From Ectobacillus sp. JY-23 (GTDB lineage Bacteria > Bacillota > Bacilli > Bacillales > Bacillaceae_G), in assembly GCF_023022965.1 (NCBI RefSeq), contig NZ_CP095462.1, forward strand, positions 2,108,001-2,172,000: DNA of 64,000 nt, written 5' to 3'. Position 1 is the first letter of the stretch. Each line of letters starts with the position of its first letter. Below, in pieces: positions 50,057 through 60,078 of this stretch. The notes below the pieces were generated by a model, which searched no databases, had not been told where the DNA came from, and saw nothing but the letters and a program-made list of their open reading frames with translations. The translations under genes and the position numbers were made by a program.

Positions 50057-53000
50057 TTATTTCTTTGGCAGTACAATTAACGGGAAGGTTCCTGTTCTGC
50101 CCTGAAATTCATATGAAATGACGGCTGTTCCTGGCTTTCTAGTCTTTACAAAGCCAATCGAATTGACGTCAGCAATGGATGGATCGCTGGAGCTCCACTC
50201 GAATTCACCGGAGCGCACTGCAAACTGTGTGCCATACATATCTGTGACTGTTGTTTGGAAAAACACCACGTCACCTTGCGTAATCGTATCCTTATGCGGT
50301 GTCACCGAAATAGAAACCGGCTTGATAGAACTCGGCTGCACGACCTCTATTGTAATCGTTGTCGACTTTCCGCCGCTTTCTGCGGTAATCTTTGTTTTTC
50401 CCTGCTTATGCGCTGTTACTTGGCCATTCTCATCAATAGAAGCAACCCTCGGATTACTCGACTTCCATGTCACATCTACTGCTTCAAACTGTGAAATTGG
50501 CAGAATATAGTTAGATGATACTTCACGGAAATCACCGAATAAATTCAACTGCCGCTTCGCTCCGTCCGCCAGCTTGAGCGTGCCCGTGCGATCAAGCGCT
50601 TCATCCAGAATACGTACATTAGATACAAACGGATTGAAATGATATTCCATTCCTTTGGACGTTACCTCTATTTCACCTGTGCCGTGCATATTGCCGACCG
50701 CATTGCTCACGTAGCCTTTTGCTGCGGCATTTCCGGTCACTGTATAGGTTACGCCGTCCTTCTCCCACTGATCTAACACATGCAGATGACCAAACACAAC
50801 ATCTATATCCACATCAGGATGTGCCGCTTTATAGTTACCAAGAATGGTTTCAAACCTTGCCGCATCTTCTGTATCAAGCTCATGCAGTGTGCCGAAGCGA
50901 TCTTTTGTTGTATTGTGCGTGACAACCAGCACATTTTTCTGCTTGTTTTGTGCAAGCACCTGTTCTAAATAAGCAAACTGTGTACTATCTGATGTGGTGA
51001 TACTTTGTCCAAATGACGTATTCAAGCCAATTACAAGCGTATTGCCATACGTTAAGTGGTACGTCGGGGAACCGAATGTATTCATATATTCATTTAGATT
51101 ACCCTGGAACGATTCATGATTGCCGGGTACCGTTAAAAATGGTTTGCTGCCAAGCAATCCAATATCCTGCTTTACCTGCGCCCACTCAGCAGCTGAGGAC
51201 TGGTCTACCATATCGCCCATATGAATAATAAAATCGCTATCATCCTGTGCGGCACGCATGAAAATTGGCTTTGCAAATTCAGATACATGCGTGTCAGGAA
51301 TTAATGTGATGTTAAAACGGTCTTTTCGTTTTGGCTGCGGCAATGCCTCCACTTGAAACGTACGCTGCAGCGGTTCTAGCGCATTGCCTTTTTTATCTTT
51401 AGCCTGTACGGTAAACGTATAAGACCCATTTGGTAATGCTTCCTGTGCAAATGTATAGCCCCAGCCTGTTTGCTCATCATAGGTAACCGGATGGATTTTG
51501 CCATCAATGGCAACACGAATTGATGATGCGTCGATTCCGCTTTTTTCGTCCGTCAGCTTAAATGTGATGCGCGGCGTTGCTGTCTTTTCCCTCGCTGTTG
51601 CCGTTGGCGTTACACTAGTTATTACCGGCTTTTCCGTATCTTCACTCAAGTCTACCTGAATTGTTTTTGTAAGAGCTGGCACCGCTACATTGCCCGCAAA
51701 GTCGCGCGCTTCCACGGTAACTGTATGCGTTCCTTCCGTAAGTCCTTTCAAGGAATAGCTGACCTTGCCTGTTGCAGCATCATAGGCTGGTGTTACTTTT
51801 GCGCCGTCTACCATCATCTGAATAGATGATGCATCTACACCCGTTTTATCATCCCGCAGTACGGCAGAAAATTCTACATCTTGGGAATAAACTGCGCTTT
51901 TCTCCGGTTTTATACTTGTAAAAGTCGGTCCAATCATATCCTCTTCGTTTGTATACACAAAACGGATGTCATCAAAGTAGATCGCACCTTTATAGTTCGG
52001 ATTGCCTTGATTCGTTTTATCTACCTCTACCGCATAAATTTGTGAAACCTTAAGCGGCAATGTCCAAGATGGATCAATTGGTGCCTCTACATACTTCCAG
52101 CCAATCCAATCAACGCGCGGCGCGAGGTTGATTGTTTTGTTAGCGTTGCTGCCATCCTTAATAATGGCGCGCAGCCACGGTGCTTTGCCATCTCCATACA
52201 CCCACATGCCGATCGTTTTTGGCATGATGTTGGTGCTTAAGTCGCCCTTTGGAATCATATACATTGCGCCGTTTCCAGTCGTCCAGCCGCCATAATTGTA
52301 ATCGAGCTTGAGACTCTTGCTGCCGCTTTTTGCAATATCGTTTGCAATGGAAATATCATAGCTTTTAACAAAGTTTTTATTCGTTGTGTACTGTGAAATA
52401 TCGCCGTGTTCAAAGTCATCAAGCTTGATATCCTTCAATCCAAGCATAAGCGGAATCTGTTTTTCTATCTCTCCGACCTTAAGCGTTACTGTTGCGGTTG
52501 TGCCAGCTATGATGTCGGAATTGACGATAAGTGTACCATCCTTAGAAAGCGTGCCCACTTCCTTATCAATTGACCAAGTTGCGGCGTTTCCATCAATGAC
52601 AACCTGCTTCCCGTCTTTCATGGCAGTGAACGCGAATGTTTTCATTTGACCTGGCTGCAGAACGACCGTCCCCTGATCTTTGAGCGTAATGCTGTCAACC
52701 TGATCCACAACCTCCACATCCGCTTTTCCTTCTACACCATCAACAAGCGCACTTACTGTACCACTTCCTGCTGCAGAAGGTGCTGTAAAAGAACCATCCT
52801 GTGCAATGGTGCCAAAGCTTGCCTTCCAAGACACCGGACGTACAGCTGATGATAGCGGGTTGCCGTTGGCGTCAGTTGCTCGATAAGAGAAGGTATAAGA
52901 TGCGCCCTTATACATCGTAATAGGCTTATCAATGATTACCTCACCAACGTCACCAGTTCTTGCTGCTAGGTTTACAAACAGCAATGCATTCGTAACGGGG

Positions 53001-54262
53001 CGAGAATTGCCATCAGATGGATGATTTGCCGTCACAAGCGTACTTGTTCCCTTCAGACGCGTCACCATTTCAGTTGAACCGCCGCCATCTAAGTTAACCG
53101 CTGCTACCGCACCCGCTTCCTTCATGATGGTCGCCAGCTCCGGTAAGCTCACGCCCGTACTGTCTGCGAATTGTGCACTACCTTTATCAATTGTTACGGC
53201 AATCACCTTATGATCCTTTGTAATACCAATCGCTGTTCGGGCGTTGCGCTGCGTCACAAACGACTGTCCATAATCAGCAATCAGCTTGTCCGTGCTGACC
53301 TCAGTGCCATTTTGTACAATCCAGCTGTGCGAGCCTGTTGCTTCCTGCACGCCATTAGCAAGCTGCCGATTCTCTCCTTTATATATGTTCCACTGAAACG
53401 AAAGCTTGTTGCCGGCCTTTAGATGCGTCCGAATCCAGTCCGCCTTGCTTCCATAACCGGCTATCACAATCGCATCCTCGGGAATATCGATTTGTTCCAT
53501 CTTGTCATATACGTTTTCAATCGTTCCCCCGTAGATATCACCGGCCTTTAGATGCGTGGCATTCTTTACCCCTCTCACAACTGCCATCGCGCCGTTTGCC
53601 AAATACGGAATATTCGTGTTATATGTAAGTTTTTTCTTTTGATTCAGCAATTGATTGTAAGCGACGATTTTATTGTCGCTATTTTCATTGCGATTCATCA
53701 TATCAAGCTGGATGGTTTCACTGCCTGCAGTTAGCGTACCTTCTACAGAGACAGAGTCAATGAAAGGTTTGTTAGTTGCATCAATCCCAAACACCGGGAA
53801 CTTTCGAATGGCTTCAGCATCACAATTATTAATAAGGAGGTTTCCGTCTTTGATTTGTGTGGTCATATTAATACCGGTGGTCATGCTGAACATATCCGCA
53901 TTGGTCGCCGCTACGACATCATGACCTTTGAACATCTCCCGTTTGGCCTGTGACGGCACAGAATCCATCGCTACCACCGCATCCAAAGCCTTTGACGTCA
54001 TCATCTTCACATTTGGATTTTGCAGGTCTGCTTCAATGATATTGATGCGCTGCTTCACACCGGACTCCGATTTAAAGTTGGTAATTTGCTTCTCTGTATG
54101 AACAATCCCCTGTGACAGCATCTCTTGCTTTAAAATATCAATTTTCTCCTCCATAAAAGCCTGCGACATCGTCTGTGCATATGTGACAGGCATGGTTGGC
54201 GCTGTTTGTGCAAACAATGCCATCGCTGCCAAACCAACCGCCAAATGCTTTCTCTTCTTCAT
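50057..54262 (-). CDS. Giant secreted protein: phosphodiester glycosidase (NAGPA) plus calcineurin-like phosphoesterase, with Ig-like domains
   Basis: The 1401-residue exported protein has a signal peptide (MKKRKHLAVGLAAMALFAQT...YAQ). Domains in order: NAGPA-type phosphodiester glycosidase (about 100-440; NARTAIGITKDHKVIAVTID, AVNLDGGGSTEM), Big-type Ig repeats (about 450-620), a carbohydrate-binding-like beta-sandwich (about 630-790), two further Ig-like repeats (about 795-985), a metallophosphoesterase (about 990-1200; PDTHVSEF, GDMVDQ, GNHESF, VTHN, GHLH), and two C-terminal Big_2 repeats. Both catalytic parts look intact. Likely targets are sugar-phosphodiester polymers such as teichoic acids. 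ATG at 54262 is chosen for the signal peptide. Confidence 0.88.
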   Translation of the reverse strand: MKKRKHLAVGLAAMALFAQTAPTMPVTYAQTMSQAFMEEKIDILKQEMLSQGIVHTEKQITNFKSESGVKQRINIIEADLQNPNVKMMTSKALDAVVAMDSVPSQAKREMFKGHDVVAATNADMFSMTTGINMTTQIKDGNLLINNCDAEAIRKFPVFGIDATNKPFIDSVSVEGTLTAGSETIQLDMMNRNENSDNKIVAYNQLLNQKKKLTYNTNIPYLANGAMAVVRGVKNATHLKAGDIYGGTIENVYDKMEQIDIPEDAIVIAGYGSKADWIRTHLKAGNKLSFQWNIYKGENRQLANGVQEATGSHSWIVQNGTEVSTDKLIADYGQSFVTQRNARTAIGITKDHKVIAVTIDKGSAQFADSTGVSLPELATIMKEAGAVAAVNLDGGGSTEMVTRLKGTSTLVTANHPSDGNSRPVTNALLFVNLAARTGDVGEVIIDKPITMYKGASYTFSYRATDANGNPLSSAVRPVSWKASFGTIAQDGSFTAPSAAGSGTVSALVDGVEGKADVEVVDQVDSITLKDQGTVVLQPGQMKTFAFTAMKDGKQVVIDGNAATWSIDKEVGTLSKDGTLIVNSDIIAGTTATVTLKVGEIEKQIPLMLGLKDIKLDDFEHGDISQYTTNKNFVKSYDISIANDIAKSGSKSLKLDYNYGGWTTGNGAMYMIPKGDLSTNIMPKTIGMWVYGDGKAPWLRAIIKDGSNANKTINLAPRVDWIGWKYVEAPIDPSWTLPLKVSQIYAVEVDKTNQGNPNYKGAIYFDDIRFVYTNEEDMIGPTFTSIKPEKSAVYSQDVEFSAVLRDDKTGVDASSIQMMVDGAKVTPAYDAATGKVSYSLKGLTEGTHTVTVEARDFAGNVAVPALTKTIQVDLSEDTEKPVITSVTPTATAREKTATPRITFKLTDEKSGIDASSIRVAIDGKIHPVTYDEQTGWGYTFAQEALPNGSYTFTVQAKDKKGNALEPLQRTFQVEALPQPKRKDRFNITLIPDTHVSEFAKPIFMRAAQDDSDFIIHMGDMVDQSSAAEWAQVKQDIGLLGSKPFLTVPGNHESFQGNLNEYMNTFGSPTYHLTYGNTLVIGLNTSFGQSITTSDSTQFAYLEQVLAQNKQKNVLVVTHNTTKDRFGTLHELDTEDAARFETILGNYKAAHPDVDIDVVFGHLHVLDQWEKDGVTYTVTGNAAAKGYVSNAVGNMHGTGEIEVTSKGMEYHFNPFVSNVRILDEALDRTGTLKLADGAKRQLNLFGDFREVSSNYILPISQFEAVDVTWKSSNPRVASIDENGQVTAHKQGKTKITAESGGKSTTITIEVVQPSSIKPVSISVTPHKDTITQGDVVFFQTTVTDMYGTQFAVRSGEFEWSSSDPSIADVNSIGFVKTRKPGTAVISYEFQGRTGTFPLIVLPKK

Positions 54263-54652
54263 GAATACCAGTCCCCTCACTTGTGATGAATTAGCTGTAA
54301 CGAGTCTTATAGTATACGAGTTGTATAGACTACGTATGAAATGCGCGTAAATAACATGTAAATCATTCGGGGAAATTGGCGAATTCCCTTTATGAATCTG
54401 TAAATAAATCCCTAATTATCACACTCCCTTTCCCCTGTCAATTGTGACAATTTAGTTGCTTTTCCACCTGTTCCTGCCGAATTTTTTTTAAATATTTGTC
54501 GAATTTTTTTACGAAAACAGAAAATGACGCACTTCATCCCAGCTTACAATTAACCCAATAGGCATATTCCCGCTTCCATGTTACATTGAAAGAAATGTAC
54601 AGCACGGACACTATCACCTATGTTTCTATGAAAACGACAAGGAGGAAAGACA
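54263..54652. promoter_or_regulatory. Divergent control region of the two giant secreted-protein genes
   Basis: 390 bp without a gene. The inverted repeat TGTCA-ATTG-TGACA at 54436-54449 lies near the middle and could be an operator acting on both genes. No clear sigma-A promoter was identified. Confidence 0.4.
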
Positions 54653-57600
54653 TTGAAAAAGAAAGTAACCTCAGCACTTTTGGCGGCTGCAATGATGACC
54701 GGTACCTTTATTCCTGCTGCAACGCCAACTGTTGGACATGCCCAAACGTATTCCACCATCGAGCAAGCACTCAGTCAGCTAACACCTGAGGAGCGCCGTG
54801 CGATTCAAACCTTGTCCGCTTCTGCAGCTTCAGGGCTTCAGCTCTCTCCAGACATTGATTTGACAAGTAAGGAAGAGGTTTCTGTTATCGTCGAATTTAA
54901 AAATAAGCCTGCGAAAACAGCGGTTTTACTGGAAAAGCTAAATGGGAAAGAAATAAGTATCACAGATGCACAAGAACGTGTGGAAGCAGATCACGCTGCA
55001 TTCCGAAAGGATTTTGATTCTCTTTCTATAAAAGGAAAGATGATAAGGTCCTACAAACAGGTATATAACGGTGTAGCCGTAACCTTACCTGCAAACCAAG
55101 TCAAACATTTGCTGCAATCTAAGGCTGTTAAAAGCGTATGGGAAAATCGCTCTGTTCAATTGGATTTGCCTCCTGCAACCGAAGAAGCAAAAGCGACGGC
55201 ATATACAGGCACCCATCCGCATACCACACTTGGTGTTGATAAACTTCACCAGGAAGGATTAACAGGAAAGGGGGTTAAGATTGGTGTTTTGGATTCTGGC
55301 ATGGATTATAATCACCCTGACTTAAAAGATGCTTATGAGGGCGGATACGACTTTGTGGATGATGACAGTGATCCAATGGAGGCAACATATCAGCAATGGG
55401 AGGAGTCCGGAAAGCCAAAGTACAGTGGCGGCTGGCCTTACTATACTTATCACGGCACACACGTAGCAGGTATCATTGCCGGACAGCAGAAAAGCGACGC
55501 AGTATTTGCGACAAAAGGAGTGGCACCGGATGCCGATCTATTTGCCTATCGCGTGCTTGGTCCATACGGGCTGGGCTGGACAGATGATATTGTAGGTGGT
55601 ATCGAACAATCTGTGAAAGATAAAATGGATATTATTAACCTATCACTTGGCAACAGCTCAAACAGCCCATTCGAGCCATTGGCGGTGGCAATCAACAACG
55701 CTGTCCTCGCTGGTGTAACAGCAGTATTGGCTGCCGGAAACGGGGGGTCCAATTTATATACAGTTGGTTCTCCTGCCACGTCTCCGCTGGCCATTACGGT
55801 CGGATCAACAGACACAGAGGTGGCACTGCCTTCCTTTATCGGCACCTTCAAAGTGGGTTCTCAGCAAATCACAACCGAAACACAATACCTAACAACAGGC
55901 TTTGGTATTAATATGCGTGCACTAAAGGGACAAACCCTCGGCATCGTACATGTAAATCGTGGGACAGAACAAGATTATGCAGGTGTTGACGTAACGGGAA
56001 AAATTGCGCTTGTATCCACAGGAGGTAATACACTTCAAGAAAAAGTATTGCTCGCAAAAGCAAAAGGTGCAAAAGCCATTTTCATTTACAGAGAAACAGA
56101 TAACGGCTACGTAGCGGACACATTGCTAGAGCTACCCGAACACATACCTTCCCAGATTATTAAAGGTGAGCAAGGGCGCGCTTTCAAAAGCATGCTGCAA
56201 GCAGGTGAAGGCACCTTCACATTTGATCAAGTGAAAGAACGTGTACTCACTTCCGATGACAAACTGTCCTTCTATAGCTCGCGGGGACCAGCACGCAGTA
56301 CCTATGATATCAAACCGGAAATCGTGGCACCAGGCGGCAACATCATGTCAACCGTTCCAAGTTACCACTGGGGCAAAGGATATATCGGCGATTACAAGCT
56401 GGCTTATGATCAACTTTCAGGCACATCTATGGCAACACCGCATGTAGCTGGCATTGCGGCACTTTTGCTGCAGGCTAATCCAAAACAAAGTCCGTCTGAT
56501 ATTAAGAGCGCTTTAATGAACACGGCGGACGCACTGAAAAGCCAAAACAGTGTCTATGAAATCGGTGCAGGACGCGTTGATGCATACGAAGCAGCACACG
56601 CTAATGCTGCATTTACCATTGCCGATGAAACCTTTACAATTGGAAGTAATCATAAAGAACGTCTCATCAAAGAAATTACAGGTGCACTAAGCTACGGCAC
56701 GTTCTTTGATACAGGCGCTGTGATTGAAGCAGAAAGAACGATTTCGATTGAAAACAATAGTGAAGAAGACAAAACATACAAAGTGAAAGTGAACTACCAA
56801 GCACTTAAAGGTTCCTTACCGGCAGAGGAAAACGGGGTTGTATTAGAAACAACTTCTTCTGTCACGGTAAAAGCAGGCAGTAAAGATGGGGTAAATGCAA
56901 AGCTGCATATCCCAATCACAGCCAAAAACGGCACCTATGAAGGTTATGTTACATTCACAAACATAAACAGTCCAGACGAAACCTATCAAGTTCCGTTTGC
57001 AGCGCGTAAAGTTCAGGAAGGCGTTGCCTTTGTCAATATGACAGACATACTTACCACCATCCGTAACCCAGGAGACGTCGGAAACACCGTTATGACACAG
57101 TTAAGCGGCTCGTTCCAGCTAAACTCCCATATGAAATCCGTGGACACCTTCCTTACAAATGCTGAAGGACAAGACCTTGGTTTTATTGGAAGCATGGACG
57201 GCACTTGGATTGGGGAAAACACACAGATTTCTCTTTACAACGTATTTGATGGCAAGTATTACCCGTTTACCAATGATAAAGAAAAGCCAATTGCTTACGA
57301 AACAAGAGTGGCTGAACCAGGCTCTTATAAAATTAAATTTGTCTTTACGGATGATAAAGGAAAAGACACCATTATTGAAAAGCCATTTATTCTAGACCAT
57401 GAGGCACCAACTGTTGAAGCAAGCCTAGCAGAAGGCATTATTGAAATCGAACCCGCCCTTTCTACAGTTGCATTCAGCGGAAACGTATATGACAAACAAA
57501 TTGAAGAAGCGGCAGCGTCCGGTGCAGCGGTCACACAAGGTAACAATAAATTGTTTATTCGTGATCAAAACGGCTACCCGCAGCAGTACACACTTGATCC

Positions 57601-58693
57601 AAGTGGAAATTTCCAAGTAAACCGTAACTTCCCAACCTACTTGAAAGTATTACCGCTTACTGTTTTTGCGAAGGATCGCGCTGGTTCTACCTCTACACAA
57701 AAGGAATATTTCTTTGTTAGAAAAGGAACGAATTATATCTCGACTGTAGCTAATCAAAAGGATGTACAATCGGGTGATTCTATTACCTTTACATCAACAA
57801 TTCACAACAGCACAAGCTGGACAGAAGCCAAATGGACCTATCAGTTTAATAAAAATGTCATTACAGTGGAAAGCATCGAAGTGCCAGCAGAATGGCAAAG
57901 CCAAATTGCCTTGGAGAAAACAGAAACAGCAAGCGGTATTACCATTACATTGAAATCTCTTGACGGCGCTATTCCGGCAGCGGATAAAATGCCACTGCTG
58001 CAGGTAAAAGCGAAGGCAAAAGACGATAAATATATCGATCAATATGTTACATTAACAGCAGCAAGTCCTGTTTTCACAAAAGAAGACGGTACAAAAATAA
58101 ATGCGGGCGCAGCGCAGCCATCCGTCAAAGTACAGCCGAAGCACTCGCAGCTTTACGGCGACCTGAACGGTGAAGCCATTTATACGCGCGATGGCTTTGG
58201 AAATCTTCTAACCACATATGTTGATTACTTAGCCCTCGGTGCAACTGTGAAAGTGAAGGATGAGAGTGGGAATGTCTACGAAGGTAAAATTCTAAAGGAT
58301 GCGAAATTTATTGTGGATGGTCTTCCTTCTGACCGTAGAACCTTAACGTTTGAATTAGATGTACCAAGTCACTTCACTGTTCAAAAGACTGTTACCATCG
58401 GAAAGCCAAACAGCATGCCGCAGCAACAATACCTAACCTTTAAACCGGCTCTAGCTGGTGATGTTAACAAGGACAACGTCATTGATATTGACGATGCCAT
58501 ATATGTAAAAGAGCATTGGAGCTCAGCTGATCGCCAAGCCGACATCAACTTTGACGGCAAGGTCGATCAAAAGGATATGAGCTATATCCAAGCGAACTAC
58601 CTATTGGAAAACCAGATGGTCACACCATCGAAAAAACCGCGCGAAAAAGCGGAAAGCAAAACTCTTTCTGATATTCTGAGCAACCTACAATAG
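54653..58693 (+). CDS. Secreted subtilisin-like (S8) serine protease with dockerin-like C-terminus
   Basis: The 1346-residue exported protease starts with TTG, 7 bp after AAGGAGG. Layout: signal peptide (about 1-30), inhibitor I9 propeptide (about 75-170), S8 catalytic domain with Asp in GVLDSGMD near 213, His in HGTHVAG near 266 and Ser in GTSMATPH near 591, a PA insert (about 420-520), Ig/fibronectin-like beta domains, then a dockerin type I pair (DVNKDNVIDIDD and DINFDGKVDQKD, about 1270-1320). It resembles Vpr/C5a-peptidase-type enzymes. No cohesin is encoded nearby, so the dockerin's partner is unknown. Confidence 0.93.
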   Translation: MKKKVTSALLAAAMMTGTFIPAATPTVGHAQTYSTIEQALSQLTPEERRAIQTLSASAASGLQLSPDIDLTSKEEVSVIVEFKNKPAKTAVLLEKLNGKEISITDAQERVEADHAAFRKDFDSLSIKGKMIRSYKQVYNGVAVTLPANQVKHLLQSKAVKSVWENRSVQLDLPPATEEAKATAYTGTHPHTTLGVDKLHQEGLTGKGVKIGVLDSGMDYNHPDLKDAYEGGYDFVDDDSDPMEATYQQWEESGKPKYSGGWPYYTYHGTHVAGIIAGQQKSDAVFATKGVAPDADLFAYRVLGPYGLGWTDDIVGGIEQSVKDKMDIINLSLGNSSNSPFEPLAVAINNAVLAGVTAVLAAGNGGSNLYTVGSPATSPLAITVGSTDTEVALPSFIGTFKVGSQQITTETQYLTTGFGINMRALKGQTLGIVHVNRGTEQDYAGVDVTGKIALVSTGGNTLQEKVLLAKAKGAKAIFIYRETDNGYVADTLLELPEHIPSQIIKGEQGRAFKSMLQAGEGTFTFDQVKERVLTSDDKLSFYSSRGPARSTYDIKPEIVAPGGNIMSTVPSYHWGKGYIGDYKLAYDQLSGTSMATPHVAGIAALLLQANPKQSPSDIKSALMNTADALKSQNSVYEIGAGRVDAYEAAHANAAFTIADETFTIGSNHKERLIKEITGALSYGTFFDTGAVIEAERTISIENNSEEDKTYKVKVNYQALKGSLPAEENGVVLETTSSVTVKAGSKDGVNAKLHIPITAKNGTYEGYVTFTNINSPDETYQVPFAARKVQEGVAFVNMTDILTTIRNPGDVGNTVMTQLSGSFQLNSHMKSVDTFLTNAEGQDLGFIGSMDGTWIGENTQISLYNVFDGKYYPFTNDKEKPIAYETRVAEPGSYKIKFVFTDDKGKDTIIEKPFILDHEAPTVEASLAEGIIEIEPALSTVAFSGNVYDKQIEEAAASGAAVTQGNNKLFIRDQNGYPQQYTLDPSGNFQVNRNFPTYLKVLPLTVFAKDRAGSTSTQKEYFFVRKGTNYISTVANQKDVQSGDSITFTSTIHNSTSWTEAKWTYQFNKNVITVESIEVPAEWQSQIALEKTETASGITITLKSLDGAIPAADKMPLLQVKAKAKDDKYIDQYVTLTAASPVFTKEDGTKINAGAAQPSVKVQPKHSQLYGDLNGEAIYTRDGFGNLLTTYVDYLALGATVKVKDESGNVYEGKILKDAKFIVDGLPSDRRTLTFELDVPSHFTVQKTVTIGKPNSMPQQQYLTFKPALAGDVNKDNVIDIDDAIYVKEHWSSADRQADINFDGKVDQKDMSYIQANYLLENQMVTPSKKPREKAESKTLSDILSNLQ

Positions 58694-58756
58694 CTCTTGA
58701 ATATAACCATTATCGATTTGGGTGAACCCCTCCTTGCAGGGTCGGTAATGGTCTGG

Positions 58757-58792
58757 AAGCAGCAATCTCCTGAGAGATTGCTGCATTTTTTA
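58757..58792. terminator. Terminator after the S8 protease gene
   Basis: GCAGCAATCTC/GAGATTGCTGC stem followed by ATTTTTT; it overlaps the convergent epimerase stop. Confidence 0.88.
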
Positions 58793-59665
58793 TTGAAATG
58801 CGATTATATATTCCGATTGAAACGTTTCTCCGGCTTCAAGCACATTGACCCCAAGCTTCTCCTTCATATTGCCGGAAGTCTCATACGTATCTGCTATACC
58901 GTACCACGGTTCTATGCAAACAAATGGTGCCATTGTACCATCGCTCTCGTTATACTTCGACCAGATGCCGACGAACGGAAAGCCAGAAAGTGTTACCTTT
59001 ACGCCGTGATGGGATGCATTTGTCATTGTCACGGTGTTGATATTGTCATAAACGAGAGCGTCACCTGCAAATAAAGACGGTGCTATCGTAATGGCCTCCA
59101 ATGACTTTACCGTACATTTTCCCGCAATGAGCGCGTCCTTTAGCTCGTATTGATGCACCTGCTTCCCTGCCGAAGCAGTCATCTGCAGCGTATAGTCGCC
59201 TGCTTGCTCGTTTTCCAAAAGCGGAATACGAAATGCCGGATGGCCGCCAATTGAAAAATACATCTTCTCCTCGTTTTGATTTTCTACCTCCCAGCGAATC
59301 TGCAGCGAAGCCTCTTGCAGTATGTACTGAATGGTCACTTTAAACTCATACGGATATACCGCCGCAAAACGGCCGGCAGATTCACATACAAACGAAATAC
59401 TATCATCCTTCTGCTCCGCTACCTGAAACACAACATCCCGCAAAAAGCCGTGCTGCGGCAGCTCGTATGTTTGACCATCGAGCTGATACTGGTTGTCCTT
59501 TAGTCGACCGACAATGGGAAACAAGACAGGAGATACACGGCCCCAGTAGGTACTGTCACCTGTCCACATATAACTAAGACCATTTTTCTTATGAAGTACA
59601 TTGCGCATCTCCGCACCAAGCTCCGCGATCGTTACTTTCAGCCAATTATTTTCAATTACATGCAT
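58790..59665 (-). CDS. Aldose 1-epimerase family protein (LacX/YeaD-like)
   Basis: The 291-residue beta-sandwich protein of the galactose mutarotase superfamily has AELGAEMRNVLHKKNG near residues 14-29, GRVSPVLFPIVGRLKDN near 42-58, LPQHGFLRD near 69-77 with the conserved His, and FSIGGHPAFRIP near 139-150 with the second His. The LacX branch acts on sugars or sugar phosphates; the substrate is unknown. ATG at 59665 is chosen because AAAGGGTG lies 6 bp before it. Confidence 0.88.
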   Translation of the reverse strand: MHVIENNWLKVTIAELGAEMRNVLHKKNGLSYMWTGDSTYWGRVSPVLFPIVGRLKDNQYQLDGQTYELPQHGFLRDVVFQVAEQKDDSISFVCESAGRFAAVYPYEFKVTIQYILQEASLQIRWEVENQNEEKMYFSIGGHPAFRIPLLENEQAGDYTLQMTASAGKQVHQYELKDALIAGKCTVKSLEAITIAPSLFAGDALVYDNINTVTMTNASHHGVKVTLSGFPFVGIWSKYNESDGTMAPFVCIEPWYGIADTYETSGNMKEKLGVNVLEAGETFQSEYIIAFQ

Positions 59666-60078
59666 TATTTTCACCCTTTCTTTTTTTGATTATACCTAAA
59701 ATGCTTGATACAAGCTAAAAGTGGAAAGTTTGCAAAAATATTCGTTTATTAGTTAAAATAAAAAGGTTATATGATAAATGAAAGAATAAGAACTTTCATG
59801 AAATTACCGATGTTGCCTCTAGGGGAATGTCTTACATACTCTTAAACAAACGTTTGATTAGCTATTTTACTGTACATATAATTTAGTTCAGTGCCAATCT
59901 TCCTGTTCTGCTGAACATACCAATATAATTCGCATGAGCTTCCACAATCTTATATGTATGTTGCTTGACGCTTCCTATCTCAACTCAGCAAAAAACGTAT
60001 GCGCCTGTAAACACATACGTTTTTTGACTTTATTCCAATCTAAAAAAATCCTATTTCTAAAATTAAATACATGCAAAC
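59666..60078. other. Intergenic region with CAAACGTTTG palindrome and a hairpin
   Basis: 413 bp without a gene. CTTAAACAAACGTTTGATTA at 59841-59860 repeats the sequence at 49915. A perfect terminator-like hairpin (AAAAAACGTATG/CATACGTTTTTT) lies at 59990-60028, downstream of the RRNPP-like gene. Confidence 0.5.
59990..60028 (-). terminator. Terminator of the HTH-TPR regulator gene
   Basis: AAAAAACGTATG/CATACGTTTTTT stem about 50 bp beyond the stop on the minus strand; it works in either direction. Confidence 0.8.
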
